Assembly: GCA_016712715.1 (NCBI GenBank)
Contig: JADJQM010000001.1
Span: 1,695,001-1,759,000 of the forward strand
From: Rhodospirillaceae bacterium
GTDB taxonomy: Bacteria > Pseudomonadota > Alphaproteobacteria > Dongiales > Dongiaceae
DNA: 64,000 nucleotides
Direction: 5' to 3'
A program made the translations under genes and the position numbers. Numbering within the stretch: position 1 is the first letter of the stretch; every line of letters starts with the position of its first letter. Positions 42,510 through 50,952 of the stretch are shown one piece after another. Under the pieces are notes generated by a model, which saw only the letters and a program-made list of their open reading frames with translations, searched no databases and was not told the DNA's origin.

Positions 42510-44576
42510 TCAGGGACGGCTAGGTCCCTTGCGATGCTTCTTCTTGGCCTTGCCAGCCGGATCGAATTTCGGTCCATCGAATTTTGGCTTGTCGAACTTC
42601 GGTTTGTCGAATTTAGGGCGATCCGATTTGAATCCCTCCGACCGCGGGCCTTCGAATTTCGGCTTATCGAATTTCGGGTTATTGGAGCGCTTGCCTTCAA
42701 AGCTGCGCCCCTCCTTCTTGAACGGTGCCTTGTCATCACGCGGCCGGGCGTAACCTTCCGTGCGCTTGGCGGCGAAGGGGCGCCGCTCGCCATCGCGCGG
42801 CCGCTCGGTACGCGGGCGATCAGACCTTGCACCGTCGGCGGGTGCATCGAATTTGCGCGGCAGCCGTTCCGAGGGCGGGTTGTCCCTGGTCAGGCGGTCG
42901 GCGTTCGAACGGCCGGCATCCTTGTTGAACGGTGTCGTCGGCTTGATACTGATTTCCTGGTCGCCCGATTTCTCGACGGCGCTCAAGAAACGATCGGCCG
43001 CATCGGCCGCGATCTCGAACTTGGTTTCCTTGTCGAAGATCTTGATGAAGCCGATCTCGCGCTTGGTGATGTGGCCGCGGCGGCAGATGAGCGGAATGAG
43101 CCATTTCGGATCGGCATTGTTCTCGCGACCGACATCGAGGCGGAACCAGGAGACGGGACCACCTTCGCTTCTGTCGCTGCCCCCTCTGTCACCACCACGG
43201 GCACCATCGTCGCGGCGCTTGCGCTCGCCGCGCTCCTCATAGCGTTCCTGGCGCATATCCGCCGGGCCGCTGTCGAACATGTCTTCGGGCGCCGGCAGGC
43301 GCGACCGGTAGAAGCGGATAAGTGCCGCGGCGATTTCCTCGGCCGGCCTTCCGGCGAGCAAGGCCTGGGCGAGGACGATATCCTCGGGGGTCGCCGGTTC
43401 CTTGATGGCAGGGTCTTCCAGCATGCGTTCCTGGTCGCGGGCGCGGATTTCCTCGGCCTTGGGCGGATCCTGCCAGATCGCCTTGATATTGGCCTCGGTC
43501 AGCAGTCTTTCGAGATGACGGCGGCGCGGGAACGGCACGATGAGGGCGCAGATGCCCTTGCGGCCGGCACGGCCGGTGCGACCCGATCTGTGCAGCAAGG
43601 TCGCCTTCTCGCGCGGCAGATCGGCATGGATGACGAGGCTGAGATCGGGAAGATCGAGGCCGCGCGCGGCGACGTCGGTCGCGACACAGACGCGGGCTCG
43701 GCAATCGCGCAGGGCCTGCAGGGCGTGGGTACGCTCGGACTGGCTGAGTTCGCCTGAAAGCGCCACGGTCGAAAAGCCGCGTTCCGACAGGCTGGCATGG
43801 AGATGGCGGACCGCTTCGCGCGTGTGGCAGAAGATGAGCGCCGCGCGCGCTTCATAGAAGCGCAGCAGATTGACGATGGCATGATCAACATCGGTCGGCG
43901 CTACGCGCACGGCGCGGTATTCGATGTCGCCATGGGCCTGGTTGCGCACCTGGGTGTCGATGCGCAGGGCGTCCTGCTGGTAGTCGCGCGCGAGGTTGGC
44001 GATCTCCCGGGCGATGGTGGCCGAGAACAGCAAGGTCCGGCGCGACTTGGGCGTCGCATCGAGAATGAACTCGAGATCCTCGCGGAAACCGAGATCCAGC
44101 ATCTCGTCGGCTTCGTCGAGGACGACGACCTTCAGGCTCGAGATGTCGAGACGGCCACGCTCGAGATGGTCGCGGAGACGCCCCGGCGTGCCAACGACGA
44201 TATGGCAGCCATTGGCGAGGAGGCGCTGCTCGGCGCGGGCATCCATGCCGCCGACACAGGAGATGACGCGGGCGCCGGCATCGGCATAAAGCCAGGAGAG
44301 TTCGGTATGCACCTGCACGGCCAGTTCGCGCGTCGGGGCGATGATCAGGGCCAGGGGTTCGCCCGCGCGCTCGAAGCGTTCTGAGTCGCCGAGCAGAGTC
44401 GCCGCCATGGCAAGGCCGAAAGCGACGGTCTTGCCGGAGCCCGTCTGGGCGGAAACGAGAAGGTCGCGCCCCGCAGCTTCATCAGCGAGGACCGCCGATT
44501 GCACGGAGGTTGGTTCAAGATAGGCACGCCCGGCCAAGGCACGTTCGAGGGCAGGATTGGTCGTGGGGAAAGGCAT
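42510..44576 (-). CDS. DEAD-box RNA helicase (DeaD/CsdA type) with DbpA RNA-binding domain and Lys/Phe/Pro-repeat tail
   Basis: 688 residues from MPFPTTNPALERAL. The helicase core is complete: Q-motif (EPTSVQSAVL), SAQTGSGKT, PTRELAVQ, VVGTPGRLRDHL, VLDEADEMLDLGF, LFSATIA, then ARVCVATDVAARGLD and HRSGRTGRAGRKG. After about residue 450 comes a DbpA-like RNA-binding fold (RLDVGRENNADPKWLIPLIC, IGFIKIFDKETKFEI). The last 120 residues repeat short KFDKPKF/GPKF units, a positively charged disordered tail. Such enzymes unwind RNA in ribosome assembly and cold adaptation. The 300-base upstream gap could hold a regulated leader. Confidence 0.92.
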   Translation of the reverse strand: MPFPTTNPALERALAGRAYLEPTSVQSAVLADEAAGRDLLVSAQTGSGKTVAFGLAMAATLLGDSERFERAGEPLALIIAPTRELAVQVHTELSWLYADAGARVISCVGGMDARAEQRLLANGCHIVVGTPGRLRDHLERGRLDISSLKVVVLDEADEMLDLGFREDLEFILDATPKSRRTLLFSATIAREIANLARDYQQDALRIDTQVRNQAHGDIEYRAVRVAPTDVDHAIVNLLRFYEARAALIFCHTREAVRHLHASLSERGFSTVALSGELSQSERTHALQALRDCRARVCVATDVAARGLDLPDLSLVIHADLPREKATLLHRSGRTGRAGRKGICALIVPFPRRRHLERLLTEANIKAIWQDPPKAEEIRARDQERMLEDPAIKEPATPEDIVLAQALLAGRPAEEIAAALIRFYRSRLPAPEDMFDSGPADMRQERYEERGERKRRDDGARGGDRGGSDRSEGGPVSWFRLDVGRENNADPKWLIPLICRRGHITKREIGFIKIFDKETKFEIAADAADRFLSAVEKSGDQEISIKPTTPFNKDAGRSNADRLTRDNPPSERLPRKFDAPADGARSDRPRTERPRDGERRPFAAKRTEGYARPRDDKAPFKKEGRSFEGKRSNNPKFDKPKFEGPRSEGFKSDRPKFDKPKFDKPKFDGPKFDPAGKAKKKHRKGPSRP

Positions 44577-44771
44577 GACTGTCCGATCTGGAAAAAGGTG
44601 AAGGGGCACCTGTTTCCGGCCGATCCGACGATCCTGGCCCCTGAGTTCGGCCCTTGGATCGATTTACTGGATTTATGGCCCGTCGGCGGCGCGCCTGTGG
44701 GTCTTAAGCGCGCTAGATACCCCAATCGGCCGAAAAGCGCCAATGTTCTTCGCAGGTGCGAATGCGGCTTA

Positions 44772-44803
44772 ATCCCGCATGGCAGACCCCTGACATGCGG
44801 GAT
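44772..44803. promoter_or_regulatory. Inverted repeat upstream of the TMADH-like gene (candidate operator)
   Basis: Perfect 10-bp arms ATCCCGCATG and CATGCGGGAT (44772-44781, 44794-44803) are separated by 12 bases, about 75 bases before the start codon. The size fits a dimeric regulator site or an RNA hairpin; there is no U-tract, so it is not a terminator. Confidence 0.5.
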
Positions 44804-44878
44804 CGGGTCCTATTCTTGTCTGAAACCATTGATTCTGGGCAAAGTGCAGCAGCCGAATCGCCAGAATCAGGACGTCCT

Positions 44879-46903
44879 ATGCCGCGCGAGCCCCGTTTCG
44901 ACCCGCTCTTCACACCCATCCGCATCGGGCCGGTGACGGCCCCCAATCGCTTCTACCAGGTCCCGCATTGTACCGGCATGGGCTTCGCCATGCCCGAGAC
45001 ACTCGCCGCCATGCGGGCGATGAAGGCGGAGGGCGGCTGGGGTGTGGTGTGCACGGAATATTGCTCGATCGACCCCAGCGCCGACGACCTGCCCTCGCCT
45101 TATGCGACGCTGTGGGACCAGGGCGATGTGCGCAACATGGCCAAGGCGGCGTCGGGCGTGCATGCGCATGGCGCGTTGGCTGGCATTGAGCTGTGGCATG
45201 GCGGCTTCCGCTCCGCCAACCTGCTGTCGCGCGCGACACCGATGGGGCCGGTGAGCCAGATGGCCAGCAAGGCACCGGTGCAGAGCCGGCGCATGGACAA
45301 GGCCGATATCCGCGACTATCGCCGCGCCCACAAGGCGGCTGCGCTCCGCGCGAAGGAGGCCGGCTTCGACATCGTCTATGTGTATGCGTCGCACGGCTAT
45401 CTCATTGCGCAATTCCTCAATAGCGAGATGAACCAGCGCGACGACGCATATGGCGGATCGCTGGAGAACCGCGCGCGAATCCTGCGCGAACTCCTTGAGG
45501 AGACGAAGGAGGCGATCGGCGACGCTTGCGCCATTGCCGTGCGCATCGAGATTGATGACGAGGCTCATCCCGGCACAGATCCTACCGGCGAGAGACGCGC
45601 CTTGTTCGAGATGATCCGCGATCTCCCCGACCTCTTCGACGTCACCATCAGCGATTACGGCCAGGAGATGGGGGTCTCCCGCTTTCATCCCCAGGGCTCG
45701 CTGGAACCCTTCCTGAAAGATGTGCGGCAATTGGTGGGGAAACCCGTGGTAAGTGTCGGTCGCTATACCTCGCCGGAATCGATGCTGGCCTTGATCAAGT
45801 CCGGGACGCTCGATCTCATCGGCGCGGCGCGGCCCTCCATCGCCGACCCGTTCCTGCCGAAAAAAATCGCCGAGGGTCGTGAGGAAGACATCCGCGAATG
45901 CATCGGCTGCAACATCTGCTATGCAAGCGACATCCAGGGCGTACCGTTGCGTTGCACCCAGAATCCCACCATGGGCGAGGAATGGCGGCGCGGCTGGCAT
46001 CCGGAGATCGTCACCAGGACGGCGCAAGTACAAAAGGTCCTGGTGGTCGGCGCCGGCCCGGCCGGCCTTGAGGCAGCGTTGACGCTGGGTCGACAAGGCC
46101 ATGAGGTGATGCTGACGGAAGCCGGCCGCGAGCTGGGCGGTCGCGTTCTCATCGAATCTAAGCTGCCGGGCCTCCGCGAATGGATCCGGGTGCGCGATTA
46201 CCGGGCGCATCAGCTCGGCAAGCTCGACAGTGTGACGGTTTATCTCGAAAGCCGCATGACGGCCGAGGATGTGCGTGCGACGGGTGTCGACCATGTCCTG
46301 GTCGCGACCGGCAGTCATTGGCGCAAGACCGGCCTCGGTCGATATCACGCCGCCGCGGTGCCGAGCTTTGACGATGTGCGCACACTAAGCCCGAATGAGA
46401 TCATGGCGGGCAAGCGCCCCAACGGACCCGTCGTCATCTTCGACGATGAAGGCTATCTGATGGCGAGTGCGTTATCCGAACTGCTGGCACGGGAAGGCTT
46501 TGACGTGACCTATGTCACGACCACCGGGCTGGTGTCGGCCTGGTCGTTCTACACCAACGAGCAGCATCTGGTGCAGGCACGGTTGATCGAGGCCGGCGTC
46601 AAGATCATCGTCAGCCAAGCGGTGACGGCCTTGCGGGGCGAGAGCGCCGAACTCACCTGCGTCTTCACGGGCCGAACCCGGGAAATCGCCTGCGGCGGAT
46701 TCATCCCCGTCACCTCGCGCGAGCCAAACGACCAACTGTGGCGCGATCTTTCAGGCGATGCCGGCCCGATGTCCATCCAGCGCATCGGCGATTGCAAGGC
46801 GCCGGGCTTTATCGCCACCGCGGTTCATGATGGTCACCGGGCGGCCCATGATCTGCTTGATGCGCAGCCGTTCAAGCGCGACCGCGCGATGGTCGCACCG
46901 TGA
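44879..46903 (+). CDS. TMADH/OYE-family FMN, FAD and [4Fe-4S] oxidoreductase
   Basis: 674 residues. The N-terminal half is an Old Yellow Enzyme-type TIM barrel (PNRFYQVPHCTGMGF, AGFDIVYVYASHGYLIAQFL, AYGGSLENRAR). It is followed by the iron-sulphur motif CIGCNICYASDIQGVPLRC, and then two nucleotide-binding Rossmann segments (VLVVGAGPAGLEAALTLGRQ; VVIFDDEGYLMASALSELLA). This is the order in trimethylamine, dimethylamine and histamine dehydrogenases and in 2,4-dienoyl-CoA reductase. The pairing of GFxMPET and YVYASHGY resembles the amine dehydrogenases, so a methylated amine is the likely substrate. It overlaps the next gene by four bases (GTGA). Confidence 0.85.
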   Translation: MPREPRFDPLFTPIRIGPVTAPNRFYQVPHCTGMGFAMPETLAAMRAMKAEGGWGVVCTEYCSIDPSADDLPSPYATLWDQGDVRNMAKAASGVHAHGALAGIELWHGGFRSANLLSRATPMGPVSQMASKAPVQSRRMDKADIRDYRRAHKAAALRAKEAGFDIVYVYASHGYLIAQFLNSEMNQRDDAYGGSLENRARILRELLEETKEAIGDACAIAVRIEIDDEAHPGTDPTGERRALFEMIRDLPDLFDVTISDYGQEMGVSRFHPQGSLEPFLKDVRQLVGKPVVSVGRYTSPESMLALIKSGTLDLIGAARPSIADPFLPKKIAEGREEDIRECIGCNICYASDIQGVPLRCTQNPTMGEEWRRGWHPEIVTRTAQVQKVLVVGAGPAGLEAALTLGRQGHEVMLTEAGRELGGRVLIESKLPGLREWIRVRDYRAHQLGKLDSVTVYLESRMTAEDVRATGVDHVLVATGSHWRKTGLGRYHAAAVPSFDDVRTLSPNEIMAGKRPNGPVVIFDDEGYLMASALSELLAREGFDVTYVTTTGLVSAWSFYTNEQHLVQARLIEAGVKIIVSQAVTALRGESAELTCVFTGRTREIACGGFIPVTSREPNDQLWRDLSGDAGPMSIQRIGDCKAPGFIATAVHDGHRAAHDLLDAQPFKRDRAMVAP

Positions 46904-47349
46904 CCGAGCTTTATGTCGATGCCGATGCCTGCCCGGTCAAGGCAGAGATCGAGCGCGTGGCGTTGCGCCATGAAATCGTCATGCATCTGGTCAGCAACAG
47001 CGGCTTCCGCTCCAGCCATAATCCGCTCATCCGCAATGTGGTGGTGAGCGACAAGTTCGACGCCGCCGATGACTGGATTGTCGAGCGCGCCAAGCTGGGC
47101 GACATCGTCATCACCACCGACATTCAATTGGCCGACCGATGCCTCAAGGCCGGCGCCCAGGTGCTGGGACCGACGGGAAAGCCCTTCACCGAAAACAGCA
47201 TCGGGACCGCGCTCGCCATGCGTGAACTCAGCAGCCAGCTCCGCGATATGGGCGAAATAAAGGGCGGCGGGCCGGCTTTCTCAGCGGCGGATCGCTCACG
47301 GTTCCTGAATGCCCTGGAGCTGGCGGTTCAAAAGGCGAAGAAACTCTAG
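46900..47349 (+). CDS. YaiI/YqxD family (DUF188, UPF0178) protein
   Basis: 149 residues. It starts LYVDADACPVKAEIERVA and has VVVSDKFDAADDWIVERAK, DIVITTDIQLADRCLKAGA and FTENSIGTALAMREL, all hallmarks of the family. The fold is PIN-like, with the conserved acids DADACP and TTDIQLA, but its function is unknown. It begins with GTG overlapping the upstream stop. Its stop shares the CTAG palindrome with the stop of the convergent gene. Confidence 0.92.
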   Translation: MTELYVDADACPVKAEIERVALRHEIVMHLVSNSGFRSSHNPLIRNVVVSDKFDAADDWIVERAKLGDIVITTDIQLADRCLKAGAQVLGPTGKPFTENSIGTALAMRELSSQLRDMGEIKGGGPAFSAADRSRFLNALELAVQKAKKL

Positions 47350-47753
47350 CAGTCGCCGCCACCGCCGCCGCAAAAACCACCAACGTCGCCTGCACCCAGG
47401 ATGACCGGTGCGCCATGGGACGTGTTTTCATAGGCGCGGATCCATTGTGCCTTGCGTTCCGACAATTGGCCGGCGCTGGCGAGTTCCGCTTCCATGGTCA
47501 GGGTCTCGAGCGTGACGAGAACGCAATCGTAATAGGTGGCGACATTGTCCGGAGCACCTGATGCCAGCGCACGTTTGATCTCGGCCCCCAACGCGTCGGA
47601 CCAGCGCACGGCCGAAATCCGGCCCTGTGCCACCATGGCCGTGGCGAGGGCCACGGTCTGCGCCTGCCAGGGCTCGGAGAAGAGCGGTTCGCCATCGCGG
47701 GCACGCAGCGGACCCGGCTGCGCGATATTGGCCAGGAGGTCAGGGCTGCTCAA
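47346..47753 (-). CDS. Nitrile hydratase accessory (activator) protein with Cys/Gly-rich tail
   Basis: 135 residues from a TTG at 47753 that overlaps the beta-subunit stop by 14 bases. The sequence (PLRARDGEPLFSEPWQAQTV, MAVQGRI-like AMVAQGRISAVRWSDALGAE, YYDCVLVTLETL) is that of the nitrile hydratase activator family, which helps insert the active-site metal. The last 14 residues are GDVGGFCGGGGGDC, an unusual tail that could carry or hand over metal (inference). A partner of the cobalt-type alpha subunit two genes upstream. Confidence 0.8.
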   Translation of the reverse strand: MSSPDLLANIAQPGPLRARDGEPLFSEPWQAQTVALATAMVAQGRISAVRWSDALGAEIKRALASGAPDNVATYYDCVLVTLETLTMEAELASAGQLSERKAQWIRAYENTSHGAPVILGAGDVGGFCGGGGGDC

Positions 47754-48396
47754 GATAGCTCTCCCACAGGTCGATGAAGACGCGGTCGCGCTTGCCCTTT
47801 GCCTCCGGCCACAGATCGGCCGCCACAAAGGCAATGCTGTAAAGCGGTTCGGCATGCTCACGGCCCATGGCACCGGCATCGGGCAGCAGATGATTGCCAT
47901 GATAGGCTTGGACGACGCCGGACATGTTCATGGCATAGGCGGGGAGACGCGTATGGCCGGTGCCACCGATTGTTTTCGTCCGCACGCGATCGCCGATGGC
48001 GAAGGCCGGCGCCTGGGTCGCCGGCCGGGTGTAATCCCGGGCGATGCGCGAGATCCGGGCAACGTCGGAAGCCCCCATGGGCTTGCCGAAATTGGGTTTC
48101 GGTCCCACCGCCTTGCCGCGCGCGATCTCGGCCACGCTGGCAACCTCCGAATCGACCATCATGGCGGCGTAGACCTGCATCCACTGATCGAAATAGGGCC
48201 GCGTCAGATAGTCTTCGGCAGGAATCAGTTCGCGCACATAGCGCCACCAATCGAGTGTCCAGCCGGGATGCCCCTCGAGCGCCTCGTTGATGCCCCAGGC
48301 GCGGCCTTCCCAGGCGGCTTTGAAAGGCGCCTCGTCTTCCGCCACGTCGATGGGCTTGGTCGTCTGCTTGCCGCCGACATCATGGGTGCGCGGCAT
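47740..48396 (-). CDS. Nitrile hydratase subunit beta
   Basis: 218 residues. MPRTHDVGGK at the start and FKAAWEGRAWGINEAL, PAFAIGDRVRTKTIGGTGHT and LPAYAMNMSGVVQAYHGNHL are typical of the beta subunit. Conserved arginines of this subunit hydrogen-bond the oxidised cysteines of the alpha subunit; I cannot number them without an alignment. It begins two bases after the alpha stop. Confidence 0.92.
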   Translation of the reverse strand: MPRTHDVGGKQTTKPIDVAEDEAPFKAAWEGRAWGINEALEGHPGWTLDWWRYVRELIPAEDYLTRPYFDQWMQVYAAMMVDSEVASVAEIARGKAVGPKPNFGKPMGASDVARISRIARDYTRPATQAPAFAIGDRVRTKTIGGTGHTRLPAYAMNMSGVVQAYHGNHLLPDAGAMGREHAEPLYSIAFVAADLWPEAKGKRDRVFIDLWESYLEQP

Positions 48397-48398
48397 GG

Positions 48399-49043
48399 CT
48401 ACCTCCCTGCCCCGTATGGCCGCAGGATATCGGTGCCGATCATGGAGTTGCGTGTCACCAACTGCGCGAGTGCCGCTTCGTCCAGCGCATCGGTCCCGGC
48501 GGGCCGTTCGGGTACCACGAGATAGCGCAGTTCCGCCGTGCTGTCCCAGACGCGGATTTCGACATCGTCGCCGATCGTGACACCGAACTCCTTGAGCACA
48601 CCACGCGGATCGCGCACGGCGCGCGAACGGTATTCCTGCAGCCGGTACCAGCCGGGCGAGATGCCGAGCAAGGTGAAGGGATAGCAGGAGCAGAGGGTAC
48701 AGACGACCAGGTTATGGACCTGCGGCGTGTTCTCGACCGCCTTGAGATGCCCGGTGGCATGACCCTGATAGCCGAGCTCGCTGATGGCGGCGGTACCGTC
48801 GGCCAGCAGCCTTGCTCTGAACGCAGGATCGGTCCAGGCCTTCGCCACCACATGAGCCCCACGCCGGGGACCGATTTCTTCGGCATAGAGATCGATCCAG
48901 GCGTCGATCGCGGCGCTGTCGACCATACCCTTTTCGACCAGCAGGCTTTCCAGCGCCTTCACGCGCAAAGCCGGGTCGCTCGGCAGGTCGCTGTGCAGAT
49001 GTTCGTGGATCTCGACGATCTTCTTGGAATCATAGCTGGTCAT
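48399..49043 (-). CDS. Nitrile hydratase subunit alpha, cobalt type
   Basis: 214 residues. The metal-binding motif is VCTLCSCYP. The threonine in C-T-L-C-S-C is the mark of non-corrin cobalt enzymes (iron types have C-S-L-C-S-C). The two later cysteines are those normally oxidised to sulphinic and sulphenic acid. The enzyme hydrates nitriles to amides. ARLLADGTAAISELGY and GWYRLQEYRSRAVRDPRGVL complete the family pattern. Alpha-beta-activator is the common order for cobalt types. No amidase gene is nearby. Confidence 0.93.
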   Translation of the reverse strand: MTSYDSKKIVEIHEHLHSDLPSDPALRVKALESLLVEKGMVDSAAIDAWIDLYAEEIGPRRGAHVVAKAWTDPAFRARLLADGTAAISELGYQGHATGHLKAVENTPQVHNLVVCTLCSCYPFTLLGISPGWYRLQEYRSRAVRDPRGVLKEFGVTIGDDVEIRVWDSTAELRYLVVPERPAGTDALDEAALAQLVTRNSMIGTDILRPYGAGR

Positions 49044-49076
49044 GATGCAGGTATGCCTGGCTGGGGTCGGAAAGGA

Positions 49077-49997
49077 TCAGGCAGTGTGGCCGCGCAGCTT
49101 CAAGAGATCAATCAGGAAACGGTCGCGCTCGGCCTCCAGATCGGCAACCGACCTGCCGGCCGCTTCGGCCTCGATGCCGTCGATCAGCAACTGCTTGATC
49201 TCCGGCGTCAGGCGCATGCGCCCCAGCGTTTCCCAGCGTTTCTCTTGGCTGGGGCCGAGATGGTCGAGATAGTGGCGGATGCCGCCCTGCCCGCCGCCAA
49301 GATGATAGGTGAGATGCGTGCCCTGGACCGCCCAGCGCATGGCCGGGCCATGGATGAGTGCGGCGTCGATATCGGCCACGTCGGCGACACCTTCGGCGAG
49401 CAGATGCACCGCCTCCTGCCAGAGCGCTGCCCCCAGGCGATTGGCGATATGGCCCGGCACTTCTCGCTTCAAGCGAATGGTGTGCTTGCCCAGGGATTGA
49501 AAAAAGCGCTCGGCGCGCTCGACGATGCCCTGGTCGATGCCAAACAACTCGACCAAAGGCATGAGGTGTGGGGGATTGAAGGGGTGCGCCACGATAAATC
49601 TGGCCCGGTTGCCGCAGGCCGCGGTCATGTCGCTCAACAGCAATGACGAGGTACTGGTCGCGACGATGGCGCTGGCAGCGCAGTGACGGTCGATCTCGGC
49701 CAGCAGCGATATTTTGAGATCGAGCCGTTCCGGCGCGGATTCCAGGATAATGTCGGCGCTGTCCACGGCCTCGGCAAGTGTGTCGACGATGGTCAATCTG
49801 CCGTGGTCGTCGGGGCGCAGGGTCGACAATTGCCCACGAAGCCGCGCCACGACGTCGCCCAGTTCCGCGCGCCGCTGCGGCGAGGGATCGTAGGCAGCGA
49901 CCGACAATCCATGACTGCAGGCGAGCGCTGCCCAGCTTGCGCCGATCAACCCGCTGCCGATGACGGCAACCCTGCCGATGTCCCGTGTCGTCGTCAT
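49077..49997 (-). CDS. 3-hydroxyacyl-CoA dehydrogenase family protein (lambda-crystallin/carnitine dehydrogenase-like)
   Basis: 306 residues. The NAD-binding motif VAVIGSGLIGASWAALAC is at the start. STSSLLLSDMTAAC and the catalytic histidine-containing FIVAHPFNPPHLMPLVEL follow, then the helical dimer domain with EVPGHIANRLGAALWQEAVHLL. Such short single-fold members oxidise L-carnitine, 3-hydroxybutyrate derivatives or L-gulonate, so the substrate is open. It is 33 bases upstream of the nitrile hydratase alpha gene, so probably co-transcribed. Confidence 0.85.
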   Translation of the reverse strand: MTTTRDIGRVAVIGSGLIGASWAALACSHGLSVAAYDPSPQRRAELGDVVARLRGQLSTLRPDDHGRLTIVDTLAEAVDSADIILESAPERLDLKISLLAEIDRHCAASAIVATSTSSLLLSDMTAACGNRARFIVAHPFNPPHLMPLVELFGIDQGIVERAERFFQSLGKHTIRLKREVPGHIANRLGAALWQEAVHLLAEGVADVADIDAALIHGPAMRWAVQGTHLTYHLGGGQGGIRHYLDHLGPSQEKRWETLGRMRLTPEIKQLLIDGIEAEAAGRSVADLEAERDRFLIDLLKLRGHTA

Positions 49998-50038
49998 GAT
50001 CCTGATTGATTAGCCGATTCCGCCGACGATGACAGCCA

Positions 50039-50824
50039 TCAATTGACTGGTTTCTGTCCGTAGCGCCGCTGAATCCTGTCAAAGGCGCCATCCTGTCGCA
50101 TCTCGGCGATGGCGTCATTGATGCGGCCGATCTTGCCGATGGCGCCATCAACCTTTTTGCTGAGGCAGATGAAATAGGGCGAACTCCGCAACTCCGTATA
50201 GGCGATACCGGTCTCACCCGTGGCACGGTGAATGAAATCGATCGGCGCCCGAAACGAATAGAGATGGTCGATGCGGTGGTTGACCAGCATGACGAAGGCT
50301 TGCTGGTCGCCGCTGACAGAAAGGTGCCTGACTTTGGCATCGGACAGTTCAGCGTCGAGATTGTAGCCCTTCACGACCCCGACGACGCCAATGCCCGGAT
50401 TGGCAAGATCAGCGACGCTGGCAATCGGCTCTGGAACTTCACCGGGCGGATGGAAGATGCCGACCGAGGTTTCCCCGATCGGGTCGGAAAAGTAGAACAG
50501 CTCCGCGCGATCGGCGCGAAAGGAACAGCTGCAAAGTCCGTCAATCGCGCCATCGCTCGCCAGCGCATAGCCGCGGTTCCAGGGCATGAAGCGGGTTTCG
50601 AGCTTGAGGCCGCTGCGCTGGGCGATTTCGCCGATACTCTCGATATCGCTGCCGCGCAACCCGTCCGCGCCGGGGCTCTCGATCTTGAGCGGTGGGAAGT
50701 CATTGCAGGCAAGGATAACAGGGCGCTCTTCGGCGTGGGCAATCTGGCTGCAGGCGAGCGCCATCGCGGCTGACATCGCCAAAATCGTGCAAAATACCCA
50801 CCGCCCGGATCTTCGCATGGCCAC
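50039..50824 (-). CDS. Periplasmic solute-binding protein, family 3
   Basis: 261 residues with a signal peptide (cleavage near IAHAEE, residue 32) and the bac_3 fold: ILACNDFPPLKIE, LRGSDIESIGEIAQRSGLKL, MPWNRGYALASDGAIDGLCS, FYFSDPIGET, and the end DAIAEMRQDGAFDRIQRRYG. Members bind amino acids or act as stand-alone sensors. No permease or ATPase adjoins it. It heads a likely five-gene unit with the dehydrogenase and nitrile hydratase genes. Confidence 0.82.
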   Translation of the reverse strand: MAMRRSGRWVFCTILAMSAAMALACSQIAHAEERPVILACNDFPPLKIESPGADGLRGSDIESIGEIAQRSGLKLETRFMPWNRGYALASDGAIDGLCSCSFRADRAELFYFSDPIGETSVGIFHPPGEVPEPIASVADLANPGIGVVGVVKGYNLDAELSDAKVRHLSVSGDQQAFVMLVNHRIDHLYSFRAPIDFIHRATGETGIAYTELRSSPYFICLSKKVDGAIGKIGRINDAIAEMRQDGAFDRIQRRYGQKPVN

Positions 50825-50952
50825 ACCCCAACTAGCAGCAGCTGCGCCGCTTCAGCTTGTTCAGCATCAAGTTTCGCGGGGAGTGGTTAAGAAAGCCGTA
50901 AGTCGCACGTGCTGCACCCAGCACGTGCGACTGGATATTTCAACGATTTAGA

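Noticed and set aside
44867..46348. 493-residue minus-strand frame opposite the TMADH-like gene
   Set aside because: Antisense shadow; the plus-strand gene has clear FMN, iron-sulphur and FAD motifs.
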